Below the pieces are notes generated by a model. The model was not told the origin of the DNA and ran no database searches. It was given only the letters and a program-made list of their open reading frames with translations. Below are positions 46,824 through 56,373 of a DNA stretch of 64,000 nt, piece after piece. Both the position numbers and the translations under genes were made by a program. The stretch lies in NCBI GenBank assembly GCA_965116785.1, contig OZ220731.1, forward strand, positions 1,798,001 through 1,862,000. Direction: 5' to 3'. Origin of the DNA: Bin87 sp965116785 (lineage in GTDB: Bacteria > Chloroflexota > Dehalococcoidia > Lucifugimonadales > UBA3495). Position 1 is the first letter of the stretch. Each line of letters starts with the position of its first letter.

Positions 46824-47726
46824 ATGCCGACTGAGATTGGCCGGCTGATTACCGCCATGGTAACGCCGTTTGACGCGGATGGGCAGGTTGACTACGAACA
46901 AGCCAAGCGCCTCGCAATGGCGTTGTTGGACTCCGGCTCTGATGGCTTGGTGGTTACCGGCACCACAGGCGAAGGCCCGGCGTTGTCGATGGAGGAAAAG
47001 GCTCGCCTCTACGGCGAAGTCAAGGACGCCATCGGATCGCGGGGAGCGGTCATCGCCGGCACCAGCGACAACAACACCGCGGCGTCCATCGAACTCAGCC
47101 GGGAAGCGGAACAGGTCGGCGCAGATGCCCTGCTTTTGACCGTACCGGCGTACAACAAGCCTCCGCAGGAAGGACTGTTCCAGCATTTCCGCGCCCTGGC
47201 TGACTGCACGAACCTCCCCGGCATGTTGTACAACGTTCCCAGCCGTACCAGTCTGAACATGACCAACGACACCACGGTACGGCTTTCCCAGATCGAAAAC
47301 ATTATCGGCATTAAAGAAGCCAGCAGCGACCCGGTCCAGATCGCGAAGGTCATTCGGGACACGCCCGACGATTTCCGAGTATGGTCCGGCAATGACGACG
47401 AAACCTTCCCCATAATGTCCATGGGCGGGTACGGTGTGGTCAGCGTCGCCGCGCACCTCGTAGGCACCCAAATCAAGCAGATGATGGGGCTGGTCCTGGA
47501 AGGCGACGTGGAAACGGCCGGCGCTGAGCACTTGCGACTATTGGATATGTTCAAAGGCCTGTTCATCGTCTCCAATCCAATCCCGGTCAAATACGGACTG
47601 AACAAGGCTGGCTTTGACGTCGGTGATCCCCGTTTGCCACTGGTCCCACCAGACCATCGCACAGCAGAGCAATTGGACGAACTGCTGGACCGATACGAGA
47701 TCGACATTACCGCGCCGGCCGACTGA
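46824..47726 (+). CDS. dapA: 4-hydroxy-tetrahydrodipicolinate synthase
   Basis: A 300-residue TIM-barrel aldolase: AMVTPFDADGQVDYEQAKRL, VVTGTTGEGPALSMEEK, Tyr136 in MLYNVPSRT and the Schiff-base Lys164 in IIGIKEASSDP. It condenses aspartate semialdehyde with pyruvate. The ATG at 46824 has GGAGGG and is preferred to the longer frame at 46770. It has its own promoter although it follows asd, so it can be controlled separately. Confidence 0.95.
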   Translation: MPTEIGRLITAMVTPFDADGQVDYEQAKRLAMALLDSGSDGLVVTGTTGEGPALSMEEKARLYGEVKDAIGSRGAVIAGTSDNNTAASIELSREAEQVGADALLLTVPAYNKPPQEGLFQHFRALADCTNLPGMLYNVPSRTSLNMTNDTTVRLSQIENIIGIKEASSDPVQIAKVIRDTPDDFRVWSGNDDETFPIMSMGGYGVVSVAAHLVGTQIKQMMGLVLEGDVETAGAEHLRLLDMFKGLFIVSNPIPVKYGLNKAGFDVGDPRLPLVPPDHRTAEQLDELLDRYEIDITAPAD

Positions 47727-47868
47727 ACAGGCCGGCGCACTAAATTAGGACCCGACGAAGACCCGCGTCTCGTGGATCGCTCGCCGCCGGCCTCGCATAA
47801 ACTTCATTGGCCATAGGCCTTCATTTCCCTGATTGATCTCTAACCTTGTAATGACAAGGAGTACCGAA

Positions 47869-48780
47869 ATGGCTTTGAAGACGGTTATTTTTGTGGACGG
47901 ACAGAACTTCCGGCACAACCTGAGGGATTTCCATTTCCGGTCTGACCCGCCACATCCCAACAACCCCGAATACCGCCTTGATGAGAAGCACTTTCGTTGG
48001 CAGGAATTTTTCCAGGACGCTCTGGCGAAGTTCGATTATGTCACGGGCTGGCAGCATCAATTGGCCAGGGTTTATTGGTACTACGCGGAAAACATCACGC
48101 CATGGTCGCCGAACCTGTGGCGCGCCCAACGCATCGTCGACGACTACGGCATGCGGATACCCGAACTCACCACTGACCTGGTGATCCAGAAAGCGCAGGA
48201 CTGGTACGAGCACGAATTCCGACGCTTCCACCAACTCCGCAAGTCGGTGTTCGAGGAGATCCAGCAAAACACCAACTTCCTGGAATTCAGGTACGTTGGG
48301 CAATACGTTGTCCAGCCGTTCCGCCCGTACCGTCTGGAATACGATTATGACGGCAACATCAACTTCCAGGGCACCCAGGTGGGCGAAAAAGGGGTCGACA
48401 TCGGCATAGCCGTGGACATGATCTCCAAGATGGAGAGCTTTGACGCGGCGATACTGGTATCCGGAGACAGTGATTTCTTCCCGGTGGTGAAATTCCTCAA
48501 AGACAACCTCAAGTATGTTTATCACTTCTCGGTAGGTCGCGGCGTGGGCCACGACACACAGTACTTCTCGTCTTCACTGCGTGGCGTAGTCGATTGTTTC
48601 CAGGGTTTTGACGAGCTTGAGCTGCTGACCAATTACGTGAACGAGCACGCCGGGATTCCGCCTGCAATCATGGACACCATCAACATGCGAGCCGCCGAGT
48701 TGGAGCGCATCCTCGACGAAGAATCGATGGAGTACGACCATCCTCGGGAGCGTGACGCCACGACGTTGCAGCGCCGCTAA
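47869..48780 (+). CDS. NYN domain protein (LabA/DUF88-like putative RNase)
   Basis: A 303-residue PIN-like NYN-domain protein. Acidic metal-site residues appear in VIFVDGQNFRHNL, GVDIGIAVDMISKM and AILVSGDSDFFPVVKFLKDN. NYN proteins are predicted RNases in RNA processing or decay. A long insertion between the first and second acidic strands (about residues 25-160, rich in Trp/Tyr and containing a WYEHEFRRFHQLRKSVFEEI helix) may be the substrate module. AAGGAG precedes the ATG at 47869. Confidence 0.88.
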   Translation: MALKTVIFVDGQNFRHNLRDFHFRSDPPHPNNPEYRLDEKHFRWQEFFQDALAKFDYVTGWQHQLARVYWYYAENITPWSPNLWRAQRIVDDYGMRIPELTTDLVIQKAQDWYEHEFRRFHQLRKSVFEEIQQNTNFLEFRYVGQYVVQPFRPYRLEYDYDGNINFQGTQVGEKGVDIGIAVDMISKMESFDAAILVSGDSDFFPVVKFLKDNLKYVYHFSVGRGVGHDTQYFSSSLRGVVDCFQGFDELELLTNYVNEHAGIPPAIMDTINMRAAELERILDEESMEYDHPRERDATTLQRR

Positions 48781-48789
48781 ACGCGGATG

Positions 48790-49473
48790 TCAGGTCGCCC
48801 GCGAGCCCTCGTGCAGGGTATCAATCTGGCGAGGCCGTAAGCGATCGGCGTAGACTCCGCGATACGATTCCGGTACCAGCGCGGCTATACGCTCCATCAC
48901 CATGTCCGTTACCGATTGCAGCAGCGCATCGGTGATCGGGCCCTCAACGTGAGGCGGCGTGAACGGGGTTCCGATATTCACCTGCCAGCTTGCCAGGGGC
49001 ACCGGCATGTGCCAGGACGCAAACTTCTCCGAACCGGCGATTCCCACCGGCAGGATAGGGGCCTGGGTCTTCAGCGCCAGCCATGCCAAGCCGGTCTTGG
49101 CCCGCTGCAACTGACCCGTGGGGCTGATGCCGCCTTCCGGGAACATGAGGATGGCTTTGTCCTCCTGGAGCGCGCCCAACGCATAGCGCAGAGCCCCTCC
49201 GCCTCCCCTCTGCCGGTCCAATGGGACCGCTCCCACCGCGTCGCAATAAAAACGCCCGATGGGCTTTTCCCACAGTTCCTTCTTGGCGAGAAAGATGATC
49301 TGGCGTGGCAACGCGACCACGAGTGTCCCCGCGTCGTTCAGCGAGAGATGGTTGCTGGCGACCAGCAGTGGCCCGTATGGAGGCATCGCTTCCTGGCCGG
49401 TGATCGTCAACCGGCCGGTGATGCTCCAAATGATTTGCCCGAAGCGCCTGCTCGGCTGGTAAAGCCATGCCAT
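48790..49473 (-). CDS. plsC: 1-acyl-sn-glycerol-3-phosphate acyltransferase
   Basis: A 227-residue PlsC-family acyltransferase. The HX4D motif is NHLSLND (His42/Asp47), followed by FLAKKELWEKPIGRFYCDAV, VPLDRQRGGGGALRYALGAL and FPEGGISPTGQLQRAKTGLA. It adds the second acyl chain in phosphatidic acid synthesis. It starts 4 bases after the cmk stop, a common gene pair. The frame extends to 49557, but that would overlap cmk and lacks a ribosome site; AAAGGG precedes the ATG at 49473. Confidence 0.92.
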   Translation of the reverse strand: MAWLYQPSRRFGQIIWSITGRLTITGQEAMPPYGPLLVASNHLSLNDAGTLVVALPRQIIFLAKKELWEKPIGRFYCDAVGAVPLDRQRGGGGALRYALGALQEDKAILMFPEGGISPTGQLQRAKTGLAWLALKTQAPILPVGIAGSEKFASWHMPVPLASWQVNIGTPFTPPHVEGPITDALLQSVTDMVMERIAALVPESYRGVYADRLRPRQIDTLHEGSRAT

Positions 49474-49477
49474 GGGG

Positions 49478-50209
49478 CTACCCTTTCGGATCTGTGTGGT
49501 GATTGTCGCGACCGACCGACTTGATGATATCGACGACAGCGGACACCGTCTGCTCAAAATCCATTTCGTCCGTGCTTATGATTACTGCATCGGCAGCCGC
49601 GATCAATGGGGAGTCGGCGCGTTCCATGTCCATACGATCCCTCCGCAACGTATCGTCCAACACCTGGTTAAATTGGGACTCGGGATCTGTCAGAATGATC
49701 TGAGCGTGGCGACGGCGCGCTCGTTCCTGGGGCGCGGCATCGATGTAGAGTTTCAGGTCGGCACGGGGCAAAACGACCGACCCGATATCGCGACCGGCCA
49801 TCACGATTCCCCCGGATCTGGCGATGTTCCGTTGCTGTTCGACCAATTCGACCCTAACCGCGGGAATCGCCGAAACCGCCGACACGTTTCTATCCACTTC
49901 TGCGGTGACCAACTCCTCGCCAAGCGGTTGACCGTCGACCACAATGATTGTGTTGTTGTCTTCGTCCTCAGCCGGTTCCATGCGGCAACTCGCCGCCAGT
50001 TCGGCGACCGCGCCGGCGTCAGCAGCAGCGATCCCGCGATGCAGGGCAAGCCAAGTTACAGCGCGGTACATGATCCCCGTGTCCAGAAATCGCAAACCAA
50101 CGATTCGTGCTGCGGCTCTGCCAACCGAACTTTTTCCGGAAGCCACTGGTCCATCGATAGCCACCACCGTCAAGGCTGCTCCTGAGGATGACGCGGCGAC
50201 CGGCTTCAT
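49478..50209 (-). CDS. cmk: Cytidylate kinase
   Basis: A 243-residue CMP/dCMP kinase. The P-loop is AIDGPVASGKSSVG (about residues 18-31), then FLDTGIMYRAVTWLALHRGI, GGIVMAGRDIGSVVLPRADL and RRHAQIILTDPESQFNQVLD. It makes CDP for nucleotide and phospholipid synthesis, which fits co-transcription with plsC. A TGCTATAAT element ends 7 bases before the ATG and there is no Shine-Dalgarno, so the transcript is probably leaderless. Confidence 0.95.
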   Translation of the reverse strand: MKPVAASSSGAALTVVAIDGPVASGKSSVGRAAARIVGLRFLDTGIMYRAVTWLALHRGIAAADAGAVAELAASCRMEPAEDEDNNTIIVVDGQPLGEELVTAEVDRNVSAVSAIPAVRVELVEQQRNIARSGGIVMAGRDIGSVVLPRADLKLYIDAAPQERARRRHAQIILTDPESQFNQVLDDTLRRDRMDMERADSPLIAAADAVIISTDEMDFEQTVSAVVDIIKSVGRDNHHTDPKG

Positions 50210-50216
50210 AGAAGGA

Positions 50217-50225
50217 ATTATAGCA
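50217..50225 (-). promoter_or_regulatory. Extended -10 promoter for a leaderless cmk transcript
   Basis: TGCTATAAT on the minus strand, perfect extended -10, ending 7 bases before the cmk ATG at 50209. No -35 is evident. Confidence 0.6.
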
Positions 50226-50266
50226 TCGGGCTTGAATCAACATGGCGGAGACAACGAGACGGGTTG

Positions 50267-52732
50267 TCACCGCGCGCCGGCCGAATGTGTCTGCACCCAA
50301 AGCCCGGCGCCGTCCGTAACGAATTCGACCGAACCGTCGCGTGAGGTAATGAACACGCTTTCGTCGCCGACAACCGCACCGAGGCGCTCGATCACGTCCG
50401 GGTGCGGGTGTCCATATCGATTGTCGGCTCCGGCGGAAATGACGGCGGTTTCGGGACTGACTGCCTGCAGGAACGACTGGGAGGTTGACGAATGGCTGCC
50501 ATGATGGGCCACTTTGAGCACGTGAGAGCGTAGCGCCTGACCCTGGGTGTCCACCAGATATCTCTCGACATCCTCTTCGATGTCGCCGGTCAGCAAGAAA
50601 GAAACCTCACCGTAGACCACACGGACGACGACGCTCAGGTTGTTCGTATTACCATCGATGCGGGACGGTATCTTTCCCGGCGGCGGATAAAGGACCTCCA
50701 TCACGACGCCTGAATCCAACTGGATGCGATGTCCGGCGCGGATGTCGACGACAGGATGGCCACGCTGATCGAGCACTGAACCCCACTGGTGGAACAGCGC
50801 CGACTTCGATGATGTTGGTCCCTGCATCACCACGTCGGCGTCGTAGCGGTCGAGAACTCCAACCAAGCCACCGGCGTGGTCGCTGTCCAGATGCGTCACG
50901 ACCACCATGTCCAGACCTCGATCCCCAGCAGGCAGACGCTGGCCCAACGCGCCCAGCGCCGTTCGAGGATCGGGTCCACCGTCAATTAGCGCCTGTCGAC
51001 CTCGCGGGGTCACCACCAATATGGCGTCACCCTGTCCCACGTCCAGCACATGCACGTGAAGGAGGCCGTCCGCCCGTGTCGCCGACAATTGGCCGAACAG
51101 CACGATGGCCGCCAAAACGACAACCGGCGCCAACCCGAAAACGACCCCAGCAACTCCGCTGGGACGCCACCTCGGTCCACGCCGCCATCCGGAAGCCAGA
51201 CGTCGAACTCGCCGTGACGACATCAGCACAGCCAATATGCCCAGACCCACGTACCACGCCAACGCGGCGGCCGGCGTTACCCAGCCGGCCGGCGCCATGA
51301 TCGGCGGCATCGCCTCTGCCACCTTGATGATCCACGCAACCGACGCCCAGGCTAAAACGCCCAAAGCCTGCCCCAACCAGGGGGCGACCGCGCCTGCGAC
51401 GGCGGTAGCGGCGGAGGCAACCAATGCCAGGGGCATGGCCGGCATGGCCAAAATCGTCGCCGGAACGCTCATTAGCGGGAGGTCGCCGAAATGCATGGCG
51501 ATGAGCGGAACGGTCGCCAGAGTGGTGGTAGTGGAAATGACCACGGAGCCAATCAACAATGCCAGAACGTGTTGCACCCATTTGAAGAGGCCGGTGCTGG
51601 GGTCGCCCGAAGCCGCCGCAACCGCTCCAGTCATTAGCGTGATCAAAGGCAATCCAACAATCACACCCGCCATCGCCGTGAAACTGAGCTGAAACGAAAG
51701 GCTCCCAAGCAGCGCCGGGTCGGCGCATACCATTACGCAGCCTGCCAGCGCCAGTGCAGTCAGCCCGCGCATCCCGCGACCGGCAAGCCCTTGAGCCAGG
51801 GCCAGGCTGCCCATAATCGCCGCCCGCACCACCGGCGGATCCAGACCGGACACGACCGCGTAGACCCAAACCAGCGCCATAGCGCCGAAGATGACCAGCG
51901 GGTTGCCACTCCCCAGCATTGACGTGCCGATCCCCAGCGCCAACGCCAGGACGATGCCGACGTGCAAACCCGATATGGCCAGCAGGTGGGACATGCCGGC
52001 CGTGCGAAACGAATCTTTCACCGCCGTCGGCAGTTCGGTTCGAATTCCGAGCAGCAGGGCCTGCGCGAATCCGGACTCGGGAACCGGCATGGCCCGCTGC
52101 AGGGCCGACGCCAAGGCTCCCCGTGAACGATGCAGCGTCCTCATAGCCCAATGCCCGCCATCCGTAGCCACGGTTTCCGCCTCTCGCGTCCACAACACTC
52201 CGGCGATACCCTGAGCCTCCAACCACGCCGCGTAGTCGAAATCCCCGATGGGCTCGGGCCGCTCCAGGCTGCCGGCAAGGCGCAGAGTGTCCCCATACTG
52301 CACATGAGGCGGGCCGCGTTGTGCCGCAAGATCGGGCGGAGGCAGGGCATATACGAGCAGGCTGGTTCCGATGGGAACGATACCAAGCGAATTCGCCTGG
52401 TCGGCAACTACCTCACCGCGGAAACGCACCCGGCTTCCGGATACAGTCGGCGAGTCGGAAACCAACACGGTGACCCGGGTTGGGCCCTCCGACACCAAAG
52501 GCACTGACGCATCTGAGATCAACTCACCTCGCCAGGTTCCCAGAACCAGGGCGGCGCCCAGCACTACCGGAGCCGCCGGCAGTCCGATCATCCTGATCCC
52601 AACCGCCAATGCCAGCGCCCCCAGTCCCAGCATGAGTAGCGGCCACGGCGAGCCGAGGGCGATGTCGAACCAGAGTGCGATACCCACTCCGGCGATCACT
52701 GCTACAGCAGCAAGCTCAGGAAATACCCGCAT
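50267..52732 (-). CDS. comEC: ComEC/Rec2-type DNA uptake channel
   Basis: An 821-residue protein with an N-terminal soluble part in a membrane frame, a Competence domain of many hydrophobic segments (GMSHLLAISGLHVGIVLALA is the family mark) and a C-terminal metallo-beta-lactamase-like domain (LDVGQGDAILVVTPRGRQAL, THLDSDHAGGL, KVAHHGSHSSTS). It carries single DNA strands across the membrane, and the hydrolase domain may degrade the other strand. Downstream of comEA by 89 bases, as in competence operons. Confidence 0.94.
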   Translation of the reverse strand: MRVFPELAAVAVIAGVGIALWFDIALGSPWPLLMLGLGALALAVGIRMIGLPAAPVVLGAALVLGTWRGELISDASVPLVSEGPTRVTVLVSDSPTVSGSRVRFRGEVVADQANSLGIVPIGTSLLVYALPPPDLAAQRGPPHVQYGDTLRLAGSLERPEPIGDFDYAAWLEAQGIAGVLWTREAETVATDGGHWAMRTLHRSRGALASALQRAMPVPESGFAQALLLGIRTELPTAVKDSFRTAGMSHLLAISGLHVGIVLALALGIGTSMLGSGNPLVIFGAMALVWVYAVVSGLDPPVVRAAIMGSLALAQGLAGRGMRGLTALALAGCVMVCADPALLGSLSFQLSFTAMAGVIVGLPLITLMTGAVAAASGDPSTGLFKWVQHVLALLIGSVVISTTTTLATVPLIAMHFGDLPLMSVPATILAMPAMPLALVASAATAVAGAVAPWLGQALGVLAWASVAWIIKVAEAMPPIMAPAGWVTPAAALAWYVGLGILAVLMSSRRVRRLASGWRRGPRWRPSGVAGVVFGLAPVVVLAAIVLFGQLSATRADGLLHVHVLDVGQGDAILVVTPRGRQALIDGGPDPRTALGALGQRLPAGDRGLDMVVVTHLDSDHAGGLVGVLDRYDADVVMQGPTSSKSALFHQWGSVLDQRGHPVVDIRAGHRIQLDSGVVMEVLYPPPGKIPSRIDGNTNNLSVVVRVVYGEVSFLLTGDIEEDVERYLVDTQGQALRSHVLKVAHHGSHSSTSQSFLQAVSPETAVISAGADNRYGHPHPDVIERLGAVVGDESVFITSRDGSVEFVTDGAGLWVQTHSAGAR

Positions 52733-52821
52733 CGTTAGTCGGACCGGGCGCTTATCCGGTGCTCACTCCCGCGAACCGGCGGCGACAAGGGCGCAGCGCC
52801 GACGCCCCAGCGGACTCGCCC

Positions 52822-53514
52822 TCAGGGAGTGGCAACCGTGATCATATCGGCGATACGCCGGTATATCCCATCCCCGATGCCGGGCACCTCGGTGATCGCC
52901 TCGGGGCTGGCGAATGATCCTTCCTGCTCGCGGTAATCGACGATCGCCTCTGCCCGCACTGCGCCAATGCCCGGCAGGGTTTCCAGGCACTGGGCGCTGG
53001 CGGTGGTTATGTTCACCGGCATCCCACAAGCCTCGGTCGCGTCTTCGTCATCAGCGTTAGATGCCAATCCGAACGTCGCTGATTCTCCAGGCACCGCATC
53101 ATCACCGGTGCCGGGGATGTTGTAATGGGTGGCGTCGGTCACGTAAGCCGCCAGGTTGATCCGGCTCAGGTTGGCGCTTGCGGAGGCTCCGCCGGCAAGT
53201 CGCAATACTCCGTCCAGCCGTTCCCCGTTGGCGACCGTGTACACCCCGGGGTTGACTACCTCACCAGTGATGTACACTGCGATTTGCTTCGGCGGTGCTG
53301 TCTCGCCCGGAGGCGGGACCGGCGTCGAGGCAGCGGGAGAACCATCAACGCTCAGACCAGAGTATTCTGACGGCGCGATTATTTGAACTCCGTCGGGCTC
53401 GCGTTGATCCGAGTTGCCGCTGAAAACCATCCACGCCGCGACGCACAGCAACGACAGGGCCACCGCTCCGGACATCCCGACCGCGATCAGCCTCTTCGTT
53501 CCTGATGGTCCCAA
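52822..53514 (-). CDS. comEA: ComEA-type DNA-binding protein
   Basis: A 230-residue membrane-anchored protein: one N-terminal segment (LIAVGMSGAVALSLLCVAAW), a linker, an SLBB domain (AVYITGEVVNPGVYTVANGE, LDGVLRLAGGASASANL), and a C-terminal helix-hairpin-helix (LPGIGAVRAEAIVDYREQEG) that binds DNA. This is the normal ComEA architecture. It delivers incoming DNA to ComEC, encoded next. Confidence 0.94.
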   Translation of the reverse strand: MGPSGTKRLIAVGMSGAVALSLLCVAAWMVFSGNSDQREPDGVQIIAPSEYSGLSVDGSPAASTPVPPPGETAPPKQIAVYITGEVVNPGVYTVANGERLDGVLRLAGGASASANLSRINLAAYVTDATHYNIPGTGDDAVPGESATFGLASNADDEDATEACGMPVNITTASAQCLETLPGIGAVRAEAIVDYREQEGSFASPEAITEVPGIGDGIYRRIADMITVATP

Positions 53515-53860
53515 GTGGGTGTTCCTCCCGGCAACGCACGCAAAAAGCCGACCGCGAAGCGCTGCACCAACCCCACCTCACTACCTCAACGCCTCGCTGC
53601 CGGCCATGGCCCATTTAACTACGTTACGTCAACAAAATACACGCATCTAGATTACCATATTTTGCTCTTTTTTGTCATTTGCTTCTCCTTTGCTCTGTAG
53701 TGCATACCTACACATGGCTTGATTATTTTCCTGATCCATCTGAAGCGGCGTGTCGTGACCTAGAATTGGCAGTGGTATGGCGTTGACCATGCACCGAGCA
53801 TGACTTTTCTTCCACCACGACATCGGCTGTGGCAGCGCTTCTCCTTACCCGCAGGAGCTG
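53515..53860. other. AT-rich intergenic region upstream of comEA
   Basis: 346 bases, clearly richer in A/T between about 53630 and 53760 than the rest of the window. It contains a tiny open frame on the minus strand (53652-53678) and a TGACGTAACGTAGTTA stretch with an inverted ACGTTACGT near 53619-53632. I cannot fix a promoter; several weak -10-like hexamers exist. Confidence 0.45.
53652..53678 (-). CDS. Possible leader peptide MTKKSKIW upstream of comEA
   Basis: Eight codons and a TAA, preceded by AAAGGAGAAGCAA, one of the best ribosome sites in the window. It lies about 140 bases before the comEA start. Its lysine-rich sequence and position suggest a leader peptide, but so short a frame could arise by chance. 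Confidence 0.2.
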   Translation of the reverse strand: MTKKSKIW

Positions 53861-54766
53861 CTACTCGTTGGACGACTTCCCGTCCGATATCCCAGCGCGC
53901 AATGCGTCCGCGGCCAAGGATCCGTACCTGCCTGCGACTATGGATGCTCCTTCGTCGGCAATTCGCCAGTCCCGGGACTGGATCTCCTCGACCGATTGGC
54001 GCGCCAGGCGCCGGCCATAGTCGTCAACGAACCTGCCAAATGCGTCCGAATCGGCATCCGATGCCATCTGACGAAACAGGCGAAACATGGGGTCCGTGCG
54101 GGCGGCGTTGTAGGCGTCATGGAAGGTCAGGTTCGCCGGGTGATCTTGCAGCGGCAGCGCCACGCCGAAGTCAATAAGGCGGATCCCACCGTCCGACCGC
54201 AGGATGGTATGGGACCTGCCGTCCGGATCTGACACCGTGGCGTCGTTGTAGCAAACACCGGCGGCGTGCAATCGCGACAGGGTCATTCCCAGTGCAAAGC
54301 CGATGCTGTGCATCCGCTCAGCCGAAGCCTCCTGCGATCTCAGGTCGGTGAGGAATGGACCCTGTACAAACTCTTCCGTGAGGAACCCACCGATGCTCGG
54401 CAACTGTCGCGGAGCCACCTCAAGATCGCCGGCAATCCGGGCAATCTCAGCCTCCCCAGGACTCTGACACGGCTTGATCACTATTCCGATGGTTTGCCCG
54501 CGGAGCCGCCCGGTGATTATGGCCACGCGACCACGGGTGCGTCCATCGTAACGAACGTCCACATCGACCGCCTCGTCGCCGTACACCAGGTCGTAAGCGG
54601 TGGGGAAGAAGCCGTAAACTGAAAACCGGGCAATTCGTGGGTCCCCGACCAGCAGTTCCCACAACTCGTTGTCTTGGTTTGCCAACGGCCACAGCGGCCA
54701 CAACCGTTCGGGACACCGGCCATCGCGAACTGCGGCGTCCCTCTCCGCGATGTTTCCCTCGGCCAT
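53861..54766 (-). CDS. Protein-kinase-like fold protein, unknown substrate
   Basis: A 301-residue protein. The C-terminal half has a kinase-like catalytic region: LHAAGVCYNDATVSDPDGRS (in place of HxD...N) and IRLIDFGVALPLQ (metal-binding DFG), reminiscent of Bud32/RIO or lipopolysaccharide-kinase-type enzymes. The N-terminal lobe is weak: AVDVDVRYDGRTRGRVAIIT, then GIVIKPCQSPGEAEIARIAG. A GTP/ATP-dependent small-molecule or protein kinase is likely. Neighbours (DUF952, a serine hydrolase) give no clue. Confidence 0.7.
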   Translation of the reverse strand: MAEGNIAERDAAVRDGRCPERLWPLWPLANQDNELWELLVGDPRIARFSVYGFFPTAYDLVYGDEAVDVDVRYDGRTRGRVAIITGRLRGQTIGIVIKPCQSPGEAEIARIAGDLEVAPRQLPSIGGFLTEEFVQGPFLTDLRSQEASAERMHSIGFALGMTLSRLHAAGVCYNDATVSDPDGRSHTILRSDGGIRLIDFGVALPLQDHPANLTFHDAYNAARTDPMFRLFRQMASDADSDAFGRFVDDYGRRLARQSVEEIQSRDWRIADEGASIVAGRYGSLAADALRAGISDGKSSNE

Positions 54767-54838
54767 ACCGACCAGGCCGGCGATGACCTGGCGGATGGAC
54801 GCAAGCTGATCCTCAGAATACCGAATGCCGGGCTCCGG

Positions 54839-55195
54839 TCATCCCTGCCCACCCAGCGCAAACCCGCTCGGTTGCTCCGCGTCCGGCGCCATGGCCCGGA
54901 TGCGGACCACCGCATGCAGGTTGATTGGTCCATAAACGTGCGGATAGACCTCGCCGGAACGGGCCGGCTCCCACACCAACGGCGAGCTTTCGGGCAGTTG
55001 CTCGGTGTCCACATCCAACGCCAGCAGGTCGCTTCGGCCCGCAAACAGCCGGGCCGCGACCCCCAGCATCTGCTCTTCGTCGCGGCTGGCGTGGATGAAG
55101 CCCTCTTCCGCCAGCGATGGCGCCCGGTATTCGCCCTCGGTGACTGCGGCTTCCCAATCGGCCCGGAAAGCCAGGTGGTAGATGATGGACGCCAT
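54839..55195 (-). CDS. DUF952 family protein
   Basis: A 118-residue protein: IIYHLAFRADWEAAVTEGEY, EEGFIHASRDEEQMLGVAAR and VYPHVYGPINLHAVVRIRAM, all DUF952 marks. The conserved His and Tyr in GFIHAS and PHVYG suggest a catalytic or ligand pocket similar to RNA-2'-phosphotransferase or ADP-ribosyl-like folds; function unproven. It overlaps no neighbour and ends 72 bases before the kinase-like gene start. Confidence 0.85.
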   Translation of the reverse strand: MASIIYHLAFRADWEAAVTEGEYRAPSLAEEGFIHASRDEEQMLGVAARLFAGRSDLLALDVDTEQLPESSPLVWEPARSGEVYPHVYGPINLHAVVRIRAMAPDAEQPSGFALGGQG

Positions 55196-55210
55196 GCTGC
55201 GTATATCCGG

Positions 55211-56323
55211 TTACCGGCAGGCCGCCCGCACCGCCCGCGAAATCGCCGACAGGCGCGGATTGTTGGTGGCGCTGGCGCGGAACCCGTTGGTGATGTACGC
55301 CATCGCCAGACCCAGGCCGGGATCGGCCCAGCCCACCGAGGTGCCGGCGCCGCCGTGCCCGAAGGTGCCCAGGCCGTCGCCGGCATTGATCGTGGCTCCC
55401 ATGCGGCTGTCGTCCAGCACCAGGCCCAGGGAACGGCGCATCCGCATGCCCAGTGAAAAGTCGTTGGCTTCCGCGTGGAGGCGCGTGACCTCGGCCACCG
55501 TCTCCGGCTTGAGGATGCGGACGCCGTCCAACTCCCCGCCGTTGCCCATCATGGCGTAGAAGCGGGCCAGGTCTCGGGCGGTGAAGATGCCGCCGCCCGC
55601 GGGATGCACCGCCTGATGCACCTCCGGCCGGTTGTAAGGACGTATCATGCCCGGGCGATCACAGTCTTCCATGGCATGGATGCGGGACACCCGGTGTTCG
55701 AGTTCCGGCGGCAGTCCAACGTAACCGTCGTGCAACCCCAGCGGGTCCAGGATCTCCTCCCGCAGAAACACGCCGATGTGTCGTCCGTCGATCCGGCGCA
55801 CGAGTTCGCCGATCACCCAACCGAAATTGCGGGGATGATACGCCATGATCTGACCGGCGGGATAATCGGGGATGATGTCCTCCATGCACTCGACCACGTA
55901 GTCCCAGTCCTGCCAACGGTCCCAGGACAATTCCGGCGGGGTCTCCGGGAAACCGCCCCGATGCGTCAGAACGTGGCTGATCGTCACCGCGTCCTTGCCG
56001 TGCTTGGCGAATTCCGGCCAGTGCTGCGCCACCGTGTCGTCCCAGTCCAACTGCCCACGCTCCCAAAGCACGTGCAGGCAGGCCGCCGCCAAAGGTTTGG
56101 TGGAAGAGTAGAGGATGAACATCGTGTCGGCCGCAACTGGCGTTCCGCCGGCGTCGTCGGCCAAGCCGCCCCAGAGGTCGACCGCAAGGCGACCGTGCCG
56201 GTAGACGGCCAGGCAAGCTCCAGGGTGCAATCCTCGGTCAATTTGATGGCGGAACAGGTTTTCCAAATCCTGCACCGCCGCCAGATCCATTCCTACTTCT
56301 TCCAAAACAGCGGTGGTGGTCAT
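55211..56323 (-). CDS. Beta-lactamase-related serine hydrolase (class C/EstB type)
   Basis: A 370-residue protein with the serine-penicillin-binding fold. SxxK is Ser73-Ser-Thr-Lys76 in ILYSSTKPLAAACLH, the YxN-like motif is YHPRNFGWVIGELVR, and the C-terminal HGGAGTSVGWADPGLGLAM stands for KTG. No signal peptide is seen, so it is a cytoplasmic esterase or carboxylesterase of the EstB type rather than a secreted beta-lactamase. It starts 50 bases after the SCP2-like gene stop. Confidence 0.88.
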   Translation of the reverse strand: MTTTAVLEEVGMDLAAVQDLENLFRHQIDRGLHPGACLAVYRHGRLAVDLWGGLADDAGGTPVAADTMFILYSSTKPLAAACLHVLWERGQLDWDDTVAQHWPEFAKHGKDAVTISHVLTHRGGFPETPPELSWDRWQDWDYVVECMEDIIPDYPAGQIMAYHPRNFGWVIGELVRRIDGRHIGVFLREEILDPLGLHDGYVGLPPELEHRVSRIHAMEDCDRPGMIRPYNRPEVHQAVHPAGGGIFTARDLARFYAMMGNGGELDGVRILKPETVAEVTRLHAEANDFSLGMRMRRSLGLVLDDSRMGATINAGDGLGTFGHGGAGTSVGWADPGLGLAMAYITNGFRASATNNPRLSAISRAVRAACR

Positions 56324-56373
56324 CAATAATCCTCTATGGTCGGCGTTGAAACGAGGGGTTCCGGACCGAACGG

